The notes under the pieces: generated by a model
Told to the model about the DNA's origin: nothing
The model's input: only the letters and a program-made list of their open reading frames with translations
Databases searched by the model: none
Shown here: one piece after another, positions 46,788 to 55,676 of the stretch
Position numbering within the stretch: position 1 is the first letter of the stretch
Layout: every line of letters begins with the position of its first letter
Source: Palsa-360 sp963710315
Lineage (GTDB): Bacteria > Acidobacteriota > Terriglobia > Acidiferrales > UBA7541
DNA length: 64,000 nt
Assembly: GCA_963710315.1 (NCBI GenBank)
Contig: CAVPZW010000008.1
Coordinates: 186,001-250,000 of the forward strand
Direction of reading: 5' to 3'
Position numbers and translations under genes: made by a program

Positions 46788-48362
46788 TCAGTGCCTGAAA
46801 TGCCGCACGCCGCAGAACACCATGGCCATGCCCAACTGGTCAGCAGCCGCGATCACATCCGCATCGCGCACGGAGCCGCCCGGCTGAATCACAGCGGTCG
46901 CGCCGGCCTTTCCCGCTTCCTCCACGCCATCGGGGAAGGGAAAGAAAGCGTCCGAGGCCACTACGCTGCCCGCCAGCGGCAATTGCGCCTTCATCACGGC
47001 AATTTTTACCGAGTCGACGCGGCTCATCTGGCCCGCGCCGACGCCCACGGTTTGCCCCGCGCGCGCAAAAACGATGGCGTTGGACTTCACGTGCTTGCAG
47101 ACTTTCCAGCCAAAGAGCATGGCTTCGATTTCCTCGCGCGTGGGCGTGCGCCGAGTGACTACCTTCAGATCGCTCTCCGTAAGCTCGTGGGAATCCTGCT
47201 CCTGCACCAGGATGCCGCCCGAAACGCGCTTCAACTCCAGATCGGATTGGCGCGAGGCGATGTCCCAGGAGGGAAGCAGCAGCAGGCGCAAATTTTTCTT
47301 CGCCGCGAATTTTTCGAGTGCCGCCGGCTCGTATCCTGGGGCGACGATGCACTCAACAAAAAGTTTGGAAACTTCCTCGGCGGTCACTGCGTCGAGCGGA
47401 CGATTGAAGGCCATCACGCCGCCAAATGCGGAGACCGGATCGCAGGCCAGCGCTTTCACGTAAGCATCCACCAGCGTTTCCTGCTCCGCCGTGCCGCACG
47501 GATTGTTGTGTTTCACGATCACCGCAGCGGGCCGCCGGAATTCCATGGCCAGATCGAGCGCCGCTTCCAGGTCCACAAGATTGTTGTAGGAAAGCTCCTT
47601 GCCCTGAAGCTGCCGCGCCGCAGCAAGCCCTCGCGGTGGCGTTCCCGCAGGCACATAAAGCGCCGCGCGCTGGTGCGGATTTTCGCCGTAACGCAATTCC
47701 TGCCGGCGCGAGTAGGCAAAGTGCAGACGCTCGGGAAGCAGCGCTCGCTGGGCAAGCTCGATGTGGCCACTGCTCGCCGAAAGGCGCTCGAGTTCCGTGG
47801 CGATCTTTCCGTCGTAGCGCGCGGTGAGTGCGAACGCCTTGCGCGCCAGATCCAGCCGCGTTGCCAGGCTCACCTCTCCGTGCGCCGAAATTTCGGCGGC
47901 CACGGCGGCGTAGTCGGCCGGATCGGTGACCACCGCAACGCTCTCGAAATTTTTCGCAGCCGAGCGAACCATGGTCGGCCCGCCAATGTCGATGTTCTCG
48001 ATCAAATCCTCGGAAGTCAGGTCCGGCTTCGCGGCGGTGGCCTCAAAAGGATAGAGATTCACAACGACGAGATCGATGGGCGCGATCTGGTGTTCCGCGG
48101 TCTGCGCGCGGTCGCCCGTATCGCCGCGCCGAAACAAAATGCCGCCGTGTACTTTCGGGTGCAGCGTTTTCACCCGCCCGCCCAGCATCTCCGGCCACCC
48201 AGTCAATTCGGAAACATCGCGAACGGCAATCCCAGCCTCGCGCAACAGCTTGGCCGTGCCGCCCGTGGAAACAATCTCGATCCCGCGCGCGGCCAGTTGC
48301 CGCACAAATTCGGCCAGCCCACTCTTGTCATAAACACTCACCAGTGCGCGTTGCACAGCCAC
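46788..48362 (-). CDS. purH: bifunctional AICAR formyltransferase / IMP cyclohydrolase
   Basis: A 524-residue purine enzyme performing the last two steps to IMP. N-terminal MGS-like cyclohydrolase domain (ALVSVYDKSGLAEFVRQL; STGGTAKLLREAGI) is followed by the AICARFT domain with KHNNPCGTA, where the Lys-His pair is catalytic, and AFGGVMAFN. The GTG at 48362 is chosen because GGAGG is five bases upstream; the frame is open to a TTG at 48374. Confidence 0.97.
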   Translation of the reverse strand: MAVQRALVSVYDKSGLAEFVRQLAARGIEIVSTGGTAKLLREAGIAVRDVSELTGWPEMLGGRVKTLHPKVHGGILFRRGDTGDRAQTAEHQIAPIDLVVVNLYPFEATAAKPDLTSEDLIENIDIGGPTMVRSAAKNFESVAVVTDPADYAAVAAEISAHGEVSLATRLDLARKAFALTARYDGKIATELERLSASSGHIELAQRALLPERLHFAYSRRQELRYGENPHQRAALYVPAGTPPRGLAAARQLQGKELSYNNLVDLEAALDLAMEFRRPAAVIVKHNNPCGTAEQETLVDAYVKALACDPVSAFGGVMAFNRPLDAVTAEEVSKLFVECIVAPGYEPAALEKFAAKKNLRLLLLPSWDIASRQSDLELKRVSGGILVQEQDSHELTESDLKVVTRRTPTREEIEAMLFGWKVCKHVKSNAIVFARAGQTVGVGAGQMSRVDSVKIAVMKAQLPLAGSVVASDAFFPFPDGVEEAGKAGATAVIQPGGSVRDADVIAAADQLGMAMVFCGVRHFRH

Positions 48363-48506
48363 GGAATCCTCCAAAGGTTGAAAGGAAAACGCCTATTGTA
48401 TGCGCGCGAAGAGCGTTCGAAAACCGAAATTAAGAATTAAGGAACTTGCATCGCAGCTTTCAACAATATCGAATGCGGAAGCTCCGCCCTCTAGCAGCAA
48501 AAAGGC

Positions 48507-50609
48507 CTAATCCTCGCTTTTAAGCGCCTCCAAACAGCAAAATTTAAGTTTCTCTCCCGATCCACAGGGACAAAGGTCATAGGTTCCAATGTGCTTAGCC
48601 GCGCAAACGGCTCGAAGCTCATTTAGGCTTCGTTTTCGCCACAGCGACAGCGACTTGTCCGAATACAGTGGGTTATACGAGATTGCGCGGGTTAGTCGGG
48701 AATTTCCGGAGCCTTTTGCCATAAGCGTCGCAAATGTCCTTCGTGGTTTTTCCAATGATGCAAATGGCAGGCTGCGCTTCATGCCTGCATTGACCGACGC
48801 AATGAATTCTGACCCAGCGTTAACTCTTAATTGGTCCAAAACGTCTTTCCTTAGGGTCACACCTTCCGGGGTGTTGCGGAACTTTAGGATTGTCTCCAGA
48901 ACTGATAAGTCGAATGCTCCACCAAGATCAACGTCAGACTCACTTGCCATCACATAACTGGCTGCCTCGTGAGCCCAATCACCAGCGGCAGCGAGGCCAA
49001 AAGTGGCACCAACTAGTATTTCGCCTCCGAACCAGATGTTTGCCGCTGCAAGATTGAATTGCTGACATACCGCTGCGGTACTAATAGTGTGTGCCACCCT
49101 CAAACAAGGGAAAACCAGCCATCTCGGAATCGCTGTAGGAAAAATGCCGTCGCTTAACCCTATTAGGCGCCGCAGTCTCGGATGTAGGAGAGCTCCTCGT
49201 ATCAGCCTGGGAATTTCCCAGCCCTCACAGTCGAACACATGAACCTTACTCTCCAACCGGGCCATGAGCGCTTCCGCTGCGCTCTCATTGCCTGGTTGTG
49301 CTTTTAGCTGACGTCGGATGTCTTCGCGTGCTGTCAGTAAGGCCCCTGATTTTCCACCCAGTCCCATCAGAGCGACGTCAACGCTCGTGAGGGCCTCCTG
49401 GTTATCGTAAATATAGCTCGGTTGAGCCGTTAGATGGACAAACCTAAGTGCGTCCTCCTTCACAAGCTCCCAGAAGGCCTGCGAGCCCAAATAATCGTGC
49501 ATTACGGCAAGCGAAGTTAGCGGAAGGTAGACCTTGTCAAAGCAAAGCAGCCCTACGATGAAATCTCGTGGTGAGTGAGAATGAAAATTTGGTAGCTCAG
49601 AATTAATGAGACCGTGGCCAACGATTGCGTAGAAAAAAGAACCATCAGACCTACCAAGCTGAAGCGTTTGCGAACTGGTCCATGTTCCTGTTGGCGTAAA
49701 ATCAGAAATAAAGTATCCACTTTGCAGTTCTGATGCACTTGTTGTCACTTCGTTCACGGGAACTCGTGACAGCTTCCCAGCTTTGGCAGCGATGATAATG
49801 TCCAACACTTCGATTGCAGCACGGTGGTCTTTATTCTTCCCGACGAGGTACTGTATTGGCAAAATGCTGTCCGGCAAATCAGAGATTGACGACGCAGTCG
49901 CGACGAAGTGTGGGCCGTTTCCAAAAATCCTCAAACTCGGGTCCAGTTCTCGAATAGTTTTTAAGACGTACTCATCCTTTAAGCCGTAACCCAAAAACAC
50001 AATGGCGGATTCAGCAAAAATATGTCTTAACAAGCCGAGATAGGCAGGATCGTTCTGGAGCTTTTCGTAGTCTTCTACGGTAAATACGGTCTGTTCAACG
50101 GCGCTGATCGACCCGTGCAACTTGCAAATAAATGGCTGGCCTTGATTGAGATAGGGAAGGCATCGCTGAAAGTCTGACCTCTGAACGATCGTCGCTGTTG
50201 GAATATGCTGCTCCAGCGCTTCATCAACGTTCGTTGTGACTACACACATCGGCCTTAACGATGAGATGAGATTGAGAAAATTATCGTAGACAGGTGTAGT
50301 TGGTCGGGGTAGAAAAGCTGAAGCTAAAGTTTTGTGATAGAGGGCTGCGTCAGAGTTCTTGCAGAGACTGAATAACTTCGGAAGGTCAGAATTCGCAATT
50401 AAGGTGGCGCCAAGTGTCCTGTCATACGAGGCCTCGCTTCGCGAAAAAAGCGTATGCAACTCCCTAGCGAGCTCGTCCCATGACGGGTAATGACACCACC
50501 TACTCGTACCAGCGCCCACCCAAATTACAAGATGTCTCGAACCATCGACAACAAGATCGCGCAACTGCATTAAGGAATAGAAATTTTGCTTATTGTCGCC
50601 ATCGAGCAT
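48507..50609 (-). CDS. SIR2-like domain protein with C-terminal SEC-C zinc motif (candidate defence protein)
   Basis: A 700-residue protein. The N-terminal ~280 residues are SIR2-like with an intact NAD site: GAGTS at 32-36, TTNVD at 125-129, catalytic His165 in KLHGS and GYGLKDE near 207-213. The middle (about 290-660) matches nothing I recognise. The end carries CPCGSGEKLKFCC (Cys680, 682, 691, 692), a SEC-C zinc knuckle. Known bacterial SIR2 effectors deplete NAD during phage infection; that role here is inferred. The gene has visibly lower GC than its neighbours (25 of 60 G+C at 49561-49620) and AT-rich DNA upstream, suggesting transfer. The start is uncertain: TTG at 50630 or the ATG at residue 14 are alternatives. 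Confidence 0.8.
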   Translation of the reverse strand: MLDGDNKQNFYSLMQLRDLVVDGSRHLVIWVGAGTSRWCHYPSWDELARELHTLFSRSEASYDRTLGATLIANSDLPKLFSLCKNSDAALYHKTLASAFLPRPTTPVYDNFLNLISSLRPMCVVTTNVDEALEQHIPTATIVQRSDFQRCLPYLNQGQPFICKLHGSISAVEQTVFTVEDYEKLQNDPAYLGLLRHIFAESAIVFLGYGLKDEYVLKTIRELDPSLRIFGNGPHFVATASSISDLPDSILPIQYLVGKNKDHRAAIEVLDIIIAAKAGKLSRVPVNEVTTSASELQSGYFISDFTPTGTWTSSQTLQLGRSDGSFFYAIVGHGLINSELPNFHSHSPRDFIVGLLCFDKVYLPLTSLAVMHDYLGSQAFWELVKEDALRFVHLTAQPSYIYDNQEALTSVDVALMGLGGKSGALLTAREDIRRQLKAQPGNESAAEALMARLESKVHVFDCEGWEIPRLIRGALLHPRLRRLIGLSDGIFPTAIPRWLVFPCLRVAHTISTAAVCQQFNLAAANIWFGGEILVGATFGLAAAGDWAHEAASYVMASESDVDLGGAFDLSVLETILKFRNTPEGVTLRKDVLDQLRVNAGSEFIASVNAGMKRSLPFASLEKPRRTFATLMAKGSGNSRLTRAISYNPLYSDKSLSLWRKRSLNELRAVCAAKHIGTYDLCPCGSGEKLKFCCLEALKSED

Positions 50610-50763
50610 GCGCGGGAGCCGGAACTCCAAGGATTAAATATCTTAATACTTAAATACTATACAGCATATTAATTGAACGGCGTGAAAAGCATCCTGCGTC
50701 TGAGCGCTAGTTCCAATTTAGCCTCCCTCCCGCTACACTCAGCTTCGATCGTTTGGAGGCTTC

Positions 50764-52638
50764 ATGTCCGTTGCGGACATACTTCTTGGAAAACCGCTGG
50801 CGACTTCGGACGAGCGCGCCGAGCAGATTGGCGCGTCCGCGGGGATCCCCATTTTTGGCCTCGATGCGCTCAGTTCGGCGGCGTACGGGCCGGAAGCCGC
50901 GCTGACGTTGCTGATTCCGCTGGGCGCGGCGGGCGTCGCGTATATCGTGCCGGTGAGCATGAGTATTATCGCGCTGCTGGCAATTGTGTATTTCTCTTAT
51001 CGGCAGACCATCGCGGCGTATCCCGGAGGCGGCGGCTCGTACACGGTGGCGTCGGAAAATCTGGGAACGTATCCCGGGCTCCTCGCAGCTGCGGCGCTGA
51101 TGATTGACTACATCCTGGTGGCTGCCGTGGGAATTTCCGCTGGAGTGGGCGCGCTGGTTTCCGCCGTGCCGCAGCTTCAGCCGCACACGCTGGCTCTTTG
51201 CCTGGCCATTCTCGCGATCGTCACCCTGGTGAATCTGCGCGGCGTTCGCGAGGCGGGTCTGCTTTTCATGCTTCCCACGTACGCGTTTCTCGGCTCGTTG
51301 TTGATCGCAATTGCCATCGGCGTGACGAAAACGGTTTTGGCGGCAGGGCATCCCGTTCCGGTTGCCGCGCCGCCCGTGAGCCTCGCGGGGCCCGCCACGG
51401 TCGCGGTGAGCATGTGGCTGCTGCTGCAGGTGTTCTCGAATGGATGCACGGCGATGACCGGAGTGGAGGCGGTGAGCAACGGAGTGAAAGCCTTCCGCGA
51501 GCCGACCGTGCCCAACGCGCAGCGCACGCTCACCGTGATCATTGGCCTCCTAGCTGTTCTTCTCGCGGGAATTGCTTATCTGGTGCGCGCGTATGGCATT
51601 CAGGCCACCGATCCCGGCCTGCCCGGCTACCAGAGCGTGATTTCCATGCTTGTGGCGGCCATCGCGGGACGCGGCCTGTTTTATTACTTCACCATCGGCT
51701 CCGTGCTGGTGATTCTGTCGCTCTCCGCGAATACCGCGTTCGCCGATTTTCCGCGCCTCTGCAAGTCGGTCTCGCACGATGGATTTTTGCCACACTCGTT
51801 CGGCTACCGCGGACGGCGGCTCGTTTATTCGCAGGGGATTTACGTGCTAGCCGTGCTGGCCGGAATCTTGCTGATCTTATTTCGCGGCGTCACCGACAAC
51901 TTGATCCCGCTGTTTGCGATTGGCGCGTTTCTGGCATTCACGCTGTCGCAGGCGGGAATGGTGGGCCACTGGCGCAGGAATCCCGGCCCCGGCGCGACGC
52001 GCAGCATGATCGTCAACGGGCTGGGGGCGGTAACCACGGGCGTGACGCTGGTTGTGGTGCTCGTCGCGAAGTTCACTTCAGGCGCGTGGGTCAGCATGTT
52101 GCTGATCGCCGGAATCATGTCCACCATGCTGTGGGTGCGGCGGCATTACACGGAAGTGGCGGAAGAAACGCAGCTTCTCACTCCGCTGCAAATCGAAAAC
52201 CTCGGATCGCCCGTGGTGATCGTGCCGATTCAGTCGTGGTCGTCGATTTCTCAGCGCGCCATGCAATTTGCGCTGACCCTTTCGCCGGAGATTCACGCGC
52301 TGCACGTAGGCACGGAAGAAGAGACCAACGCGCTGCAGGAGAATTGGGGCCGTTTGGTTGCCGATCCCGTAACGCAGGCCGGCGGGACGGCGCCGACCCT
52401 TGTGAATTTGGAGTCACCCTACCGCTTGATCGTCAAGCCCATCCTGGATTACGTGCTGGAGATGGAAGCGAAAAATCCGGGCCGTCAAATCGCGGTGATC
52501 GTGCCCGAGCTTGTCGAGCGACACTGGTACCACTATCCTCTGCACAACCAGCGCGCGGAATTGTTGAAAGCGCTGCTGCTGTTCCGGGGCAGCCGCAACA
52601 TCGTGCTGATCAACGTGCCGTGGTACATCAAAGCCTGA
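50764..52638 (+). CDS. APC-superfamily permease, KimA-like potassium/amino-acid transporter
   Basis: A 624-residue membrane protein with about 12 helices and a cytoplasmic C-terminal domain of about 140 residues (PVVIVPIQSWSSISQRAMQF onward). The N-terminal GLDALSSAAYGPEAAL and AYPGGGGSYTVA motifs and the long soluble tail match the YdaO/KimA high-affinity potassium importer group. In Firmicutes KimA is inhibited by c-di-AMP; the cdaA operon is nearby. No c-di-AMP riboswitch is seen in the 130 bases upstream. Amino acid transport remains possible. Confidence 0.8.
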   Translation: MSVADILLGKPLATSDERAEQIGASAGIPIFGLDALSSAAYGPEAALTLLIPLGAAGVAYIVPVSMSIIALLAIVYFSYRQTIAAYPGGGGSYTVASENLGTYPGLLAAAALMIDYILVAAVGISAGVGALVSAVPQLQPHTLALCLAILAIVTLVNLRGVREAGLLFMLPTYAFLGSLLIAIAIGVTKTVLAAGHPVPVAAPPVSLAGPATVAVSMWLLLQVFSNGCTAMTGVEAVSNGVKAFREPTVPNAQRTLTVIIGLLAVLLAGIAYLVRAYGIQATDPGLPGYQSVISMLVAAIAGRGLFYYFTIGSVLVILSLSANTAFADFPRLCKSVSHDGFLPHSFGYRGRRLVYSQGIYVLAVLAGILLILFRGVTDNLIPLFAIGAFLAFTLSQAGMVGHWRRNPGPGATRSMIVNGLGAVTTGVTLVVVLVAKFTSGAWVSMLLIAGIMSTMLWVRRHYTEVAEETQLLTPLQIENLGSPVVIVPIQSWSSISQRAMQFALTLSPEIHALHVGTEEETNALQENWGRLVADPVTQAGGTAPTLVNLESPYRLIVKPILDYVLEMEAKNPGRQIAVIVPELVERHWYHYPLHNQRAELLKALLLFRGSRNIVLINVPWYIKA

Positions 52639-52677
52639 TAATTTTCGTTGGGAATTGTTGATCGGAAAATCAGAGGT

Positions 52678-53283
52678 TCAGGACTTCACTCGCGCCTTGA
52701 GCCGCGCTTGCTTGTCTTCGACCGTCACCACGTATTCCACTTCATGCGCGTTCTGCTGCTTCTTGAGCTGGGCGGTTTTCTGGCGGACAAATCTCTGGAA
52801 CACGTCCATGGTGAGCGATTCGGTTTCCTCGCCCGCATTGGACTTGGCGTTGCGAAACGCCGCGAAAAGTTGCTCAACTTTTTTCTTCTCGCTATCGGGA
52901 TCGTTCCAGGAAACGGAAAACGGAAATCGCTCGGTTTCCGCTTTTTCCTCTTTCGAGCGCTTGCGGGCTCTTCCCTCCTCAATCTCGCGCGCCGCCGCGC
53001 CAAAGTGGCGCTGCACGGTGCCCTCTTCCTTTTGCTTCATGCGTTTGCGGAAGATGTCGCGAAACTTCGTGTACATCTGGGTCAGATTGCTGTAACGGAA
53101 GCGCTGGCCATAATTCATTTCCGCGCCTCGGTCGCTATAGCGCTTTAGCAAAGTGTCAATGCGCCACTCGATGTCCGAAGGCGGACGAGCTTTTCCCCCG
53201 CCGAAGTATTGTTCGTACTCAATCTTCAGCTGGCGAATATCTTTCTCGAGTTGTCCGAGATCGTCGTCAACTGATCTAGCCAT
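52678..53283 (-). CDS. coiled-coil hypothetical protein (MXAN_5187 C-terminal domain-like)
   Basis: A 201-residue, highly charged helical protein. LGQLEKDIRQLKIEYEQYF and a RYSNLTQMYTKFRDIFRKRM segment resemble the domain I recall from MXAN_5187-like proteins of Myxococcus and Acidobacteriota; this match is from memory. There is no signal peptide. The ATG at 53283 is preferred to an upstream one at 53304. It converges with the permease gene. Confidence 0.65.
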   Translation of the reverse strand: MARSVDDDLGQLEKDIRQLKIEYEQYFGGGKARPPSDIEWRIDTLLKRYSDRGAEMNYGQRFRYSNLTQMYTKFRDIFRKRMKQKEEGTVQRHFGAAAREIEEGRARKRSKEEKAETERFPFSVSWNDPDSEKKKVEQLFAAFRNAKSNAGEETESLTMDVFQRFVRQKTAQLKKQQNAHEVEYVVTVEDKQARLKARVKS

Positions 53284-53823
53284 GGTGTCTTGGCCGCATA
53301 ACATTTATGCTAAGGCGCTGAAGAGAGTTGGGTCAACGTACTCTCCGAAACGTGGTGCGGAACAGGTAATCCTCACCAATCATTTGCGGGAGATTGAAGA
53401 GGGCGATCGTGCCGCACATCAATTTTGGAAGAGATCCGCAAGCCAGGATTCGGGCTCGTGCAATGGATCGCGCGGCAAACTTGGATACCGGGAAGAAGCT
53501 GGCAGAAATGGACTTAGCTTACGTGACCCCAAAAAACGAAAAGGGCCCGTTTCCGAGCCCCTTCCAGCAATACCCCAATTCACCCTGTTCCGGAACGAGC
53601 CGGAACACTTAAACCACCCCGGGAAAATCAAAACCACTTGATTTACATTAGTGCAAACCATCTGCCAGAGCCCAAATATTCTTAACAATCTATTAATAAT
53701 TTCACAACTTGATTGTTCACAGTTAGATACAAGAATTCCGCTCCGTTCATCCGCCGATTCGATTTTGAATATTCTACAGTTTTTCACATATTCTTGGCAG
53801 GCAAATACTGTCTTTGGGAGAAT
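53284..53823. other. 540-base intergenic region with AT-rich part and structured part
   Basis: No protein gene is supported. The half next to glmM (about 53640-53820) is AT-rich and unstructured. The middle (53528-53640) holds two hairpins on the minus strand: GTTCCGG/CCGGAAC around 53590-53610 and the terminator at 53531-53560. This could be the glmM 3' UTR or a small RNA gene. A minus-strand frame at 53419-53787 has no coding character. Confidence 0.5.
53531..53560 (-). terminator. Rho-independent terminator downstream of glmM
   Basis: On the minus strand, GGGCTCG (53560-53554) and CGGGCCC (53549-53543) form a seven-pair stem with one G-T pair around a GAAA loop, followed by TTTTCGTTTTTT. 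It lies about 265 bases past the glmM stop and should end that transcript or a small RNA. Confidence 0.65.
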
Positions 53824-55167
53824 TCACACACCGATCGCCGCTCGGATAGCCGATGCGAGGGTTTCAGCCCAGAGGGAAACGTCTTCGGAGTGCTCGGCTT
53901 CGACCATGACGCGGGCTTTGGGTTCAGTGCCGGAGTATCGAACCACGACTCTCCCGGCGGCACCCAATGTTTTGGTGGCCTTTTCTATTGCCGCGGAGAC
54001 CGCAGGCAGGGATTCCAGTGGGGGTTTTGACTTAACTTGTATATTTACAATCGTTTGTGGAAATACTTTCAAGCCATGGATCAGTTCATCCAGCGGCCCT
54101 CGCAGCGCCACAAGGCAGGCGATCTTCAATGCCGTTAGCAGTCCATCTCCCGTGGTTGCATCGTCGAGAAAAATGATGTGGCCGGACTGCTCTCCGCCGA
54201 GATTCGCGCCGCTGCGCAGCATTTCTTCGAGAACATAGCGGTCGCCGACGGGAACACGCGCCAAGCTCAGGCCCTCAGCCTCGAGCACGCGCTCCAGGCC
54301 CAGATTTGCCATGGTCGTACCAATTACCCGCCCGCCGCGCAGCTTCCCTACGGACTTGAAATAGCGCGCTGCTGCCAGCAAGATTCCGTCGCCATCCACG
54401 TGGCGCCCGCCGGCGGTTACGAACATGGCGCGATCGGCATCGCCGTCAAACGCCACGCCCAGCGCGGAGCGTGTTTCGAGCACCTTCTCGCGCAATTTTT
54501 CCGGGTGCAGCGAACCGCAGCCGTCATTGATATTGCGCCCATTGGGCTGGTCGTGAATGGCGATCACTTCAGCGCCGAGCGAGCGGAAAAGTGCCGGGCC
54601 AAGCAGGCTGGCGGCGCCATTAGCGCAATCGAGGACCAATTTCAGCCCTTTGAGGTTCGCTCCAGGGATGGCACATCCGCGCAGATAAGCCAGATACTCT
54701 TCGTCAAGTGCGAGATCGGCAGGGACAGGGACGCCGTGCGGGGCGGTTTCACGGCCCTTGTGCTGGTGAATTTCGGTTTCGAGGTGTTCTTCGACATCGT
54801 CGGGAAACTTCATCCCGGTTCCCGCGAATAGCTTCACTCCATTGTCATGAAAAGGGTTATGCGATGCGGAAATCACCATGCCGGCCGAAAAGTTCTTCTT
54901 TCGAACCAGGCAGGCCACACCGGGAGTGGTAATGACGCCCGCGGAGAGGAATTCCACGCCATCATCCGCAAGCCCTGCGGCAAGCTGAGCGGCAATGTGA
55001 GGCCCGGATTCGCGCGTATCCATGCCGATCAGGACGCGAGGCTTGCGGTCCTTTTCAAGCAAATATTTTCCCAGGGCCCGAGCGACCCCATAGAGGGTTG
55101 CATCGTCCAGTGGATAAGTGCCGGGAATGCCGCGAATGCCGTCGGTGCCGAACAGTTCCTTGGTCAT
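53824..55167 (-). CDS. glmM: phosphoglucosamine mutase
   Basis: A 447-residue enzyme that converts glucosamine-6-P to glucosamine-1-P for peptidoglycan and lipopolysaccharide precursors. It has the catalytic phosphoserine Ser102 in ISASHNPFHDNG, the metal loop DGDADR near residue 245 and the C-terminal RYSGTEPKARVMVE. It is read after cdaA and cdaR on the same strand, the standard cdaA-cdaR-glmM order. GlmM is known in Firmicutes to bind and inhibit CdaA. Confidence 0.97.
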   Translation of the reverse strand: MTKELFGTDGIRGIPGTYPLDDATLYGVARALGKYLLEKDRKPRVLIGMDTRESGPHIAAQLAAGLADDGVEFLSAGVITTPGVACLVRKKNFSAGMVISASHNPFHDNGVKLFAGTGMKFPDDVEEHLETEIHQHKGRETAPHGVPVPADLALDEEYLAYLRGCAIPGANLKGLKLVLDCANGAASLLGPALFRSLGAEVIAIHDQPNGRNINDGCGSLHPEKLREKVLETRSALGVAFDGDADRAMFVTAGGRHVDGDGILLAAARYFKSVGKLRGGRVIGTTMANLGLERVLEAEGLSLARVPVGDRYVLEEMLRSGANLGGEQSGHIIFLDDATTGDGLLTALKIACLVALRGPLDELIHGLKVFPQTIVNIQVKSKPPLESLPAVSAAIEKATKTLGAAGRVVVRYSGTEPKARVMVEAEHSEDVSLWAETLASAIRAAIGV

Positions 55168-55265
55168 CGTGGATAGGGGCGCGGGTTCAACCAGGAGCCC
55201 GCAGGAATCAAGATGGCCGGGGCATTCACTTCACCCTCGGATTTTCGAGTCTAGCACGAGCCAGG

Positions 55266-55673
55266 TCATCCGGCGGGAAGAGCCGGTGTGTGCCGTGGCA
55301 CAAGAGTAACGTGGATTTCCGAAGGAGCGACTTGCACGACCGTCGCGCCGTACGGAGCGCCCACCATTTGCGGAGTGATTTGCAAGGTGATGGTTCCCTG
55401 CTTGATGTCCTTCATGTCCAGGCGCAGGCTCAAATCGGATGGGACCATGCGGCGGAGCAGAGCCGATCGGCCGCGCACGCGGACATGCATGACCGTCGGC
55501 ACGTCTCCCGACATTTCCAATTGAGGCGGCATGGTGGTGAATTCCAGCGGCACTTGAAAGCCGACTTCCGCGTAAGGTTCGGCGGTGTAGGTTGCCCACA
55601 AGGTGAACGAAATGGCCAGCGCCAGAATTTTCAAGCCGGCATTGGCGAAAACATATTTGCGCAGAAAATTCAC
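55266..55673 (-). CDS. cdaR: YbbR-like protein (CdaR)
   Basis: A 135-residue protein with one N-terminal membrane helix (NAGLKILALAISFTLWATY) and about 100 residues outside carrying what looks like a single YbbR-like unit. Bacillus CdaR has four such repeats, so this is a short form. It follows cdaA with only three bases between. CdaR regulates the cyclase by membrane contact. The GTG start at 55673 is followed by NFLRKYVF. Confidence 0.85.
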   Translation of the reverse strand: MNFLRKYVFANAGLKILALAISFTLWATYTAEPYAEVGFQVPLEFTTMPPQLEMSGDVPTVMHVRVRGRSALLRRMVPSDLSLRLDMKDIKQGTITLQITPQMVGAPYGATVVQVAPSEIHVTLVPRHTPALPAG

Positions 55674-55676
55674 AGT

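Noticed and set aside
50631..50763. Possible c-di-AMP (ydaO-type) riboswitch upstream of the KimA-like gene
   Set aside because: The 130-base gap lacks the conserved ydaO core motifs and is too short and AT-rich for that fold.
51198..52661. Plus-strand 487-codon frame overlapping the KimA-like gene
   Set aside because: Arg/Gly/Ala-rich alternate-frame translation inside a clearly identified membrane protein gene.
53419..53787. Minus-strand 122-codon frame downstream of glmM
   Set aside because: It runs through the terminator and AT-rich DNA, has no ribosome-binding site or recognisable domain.
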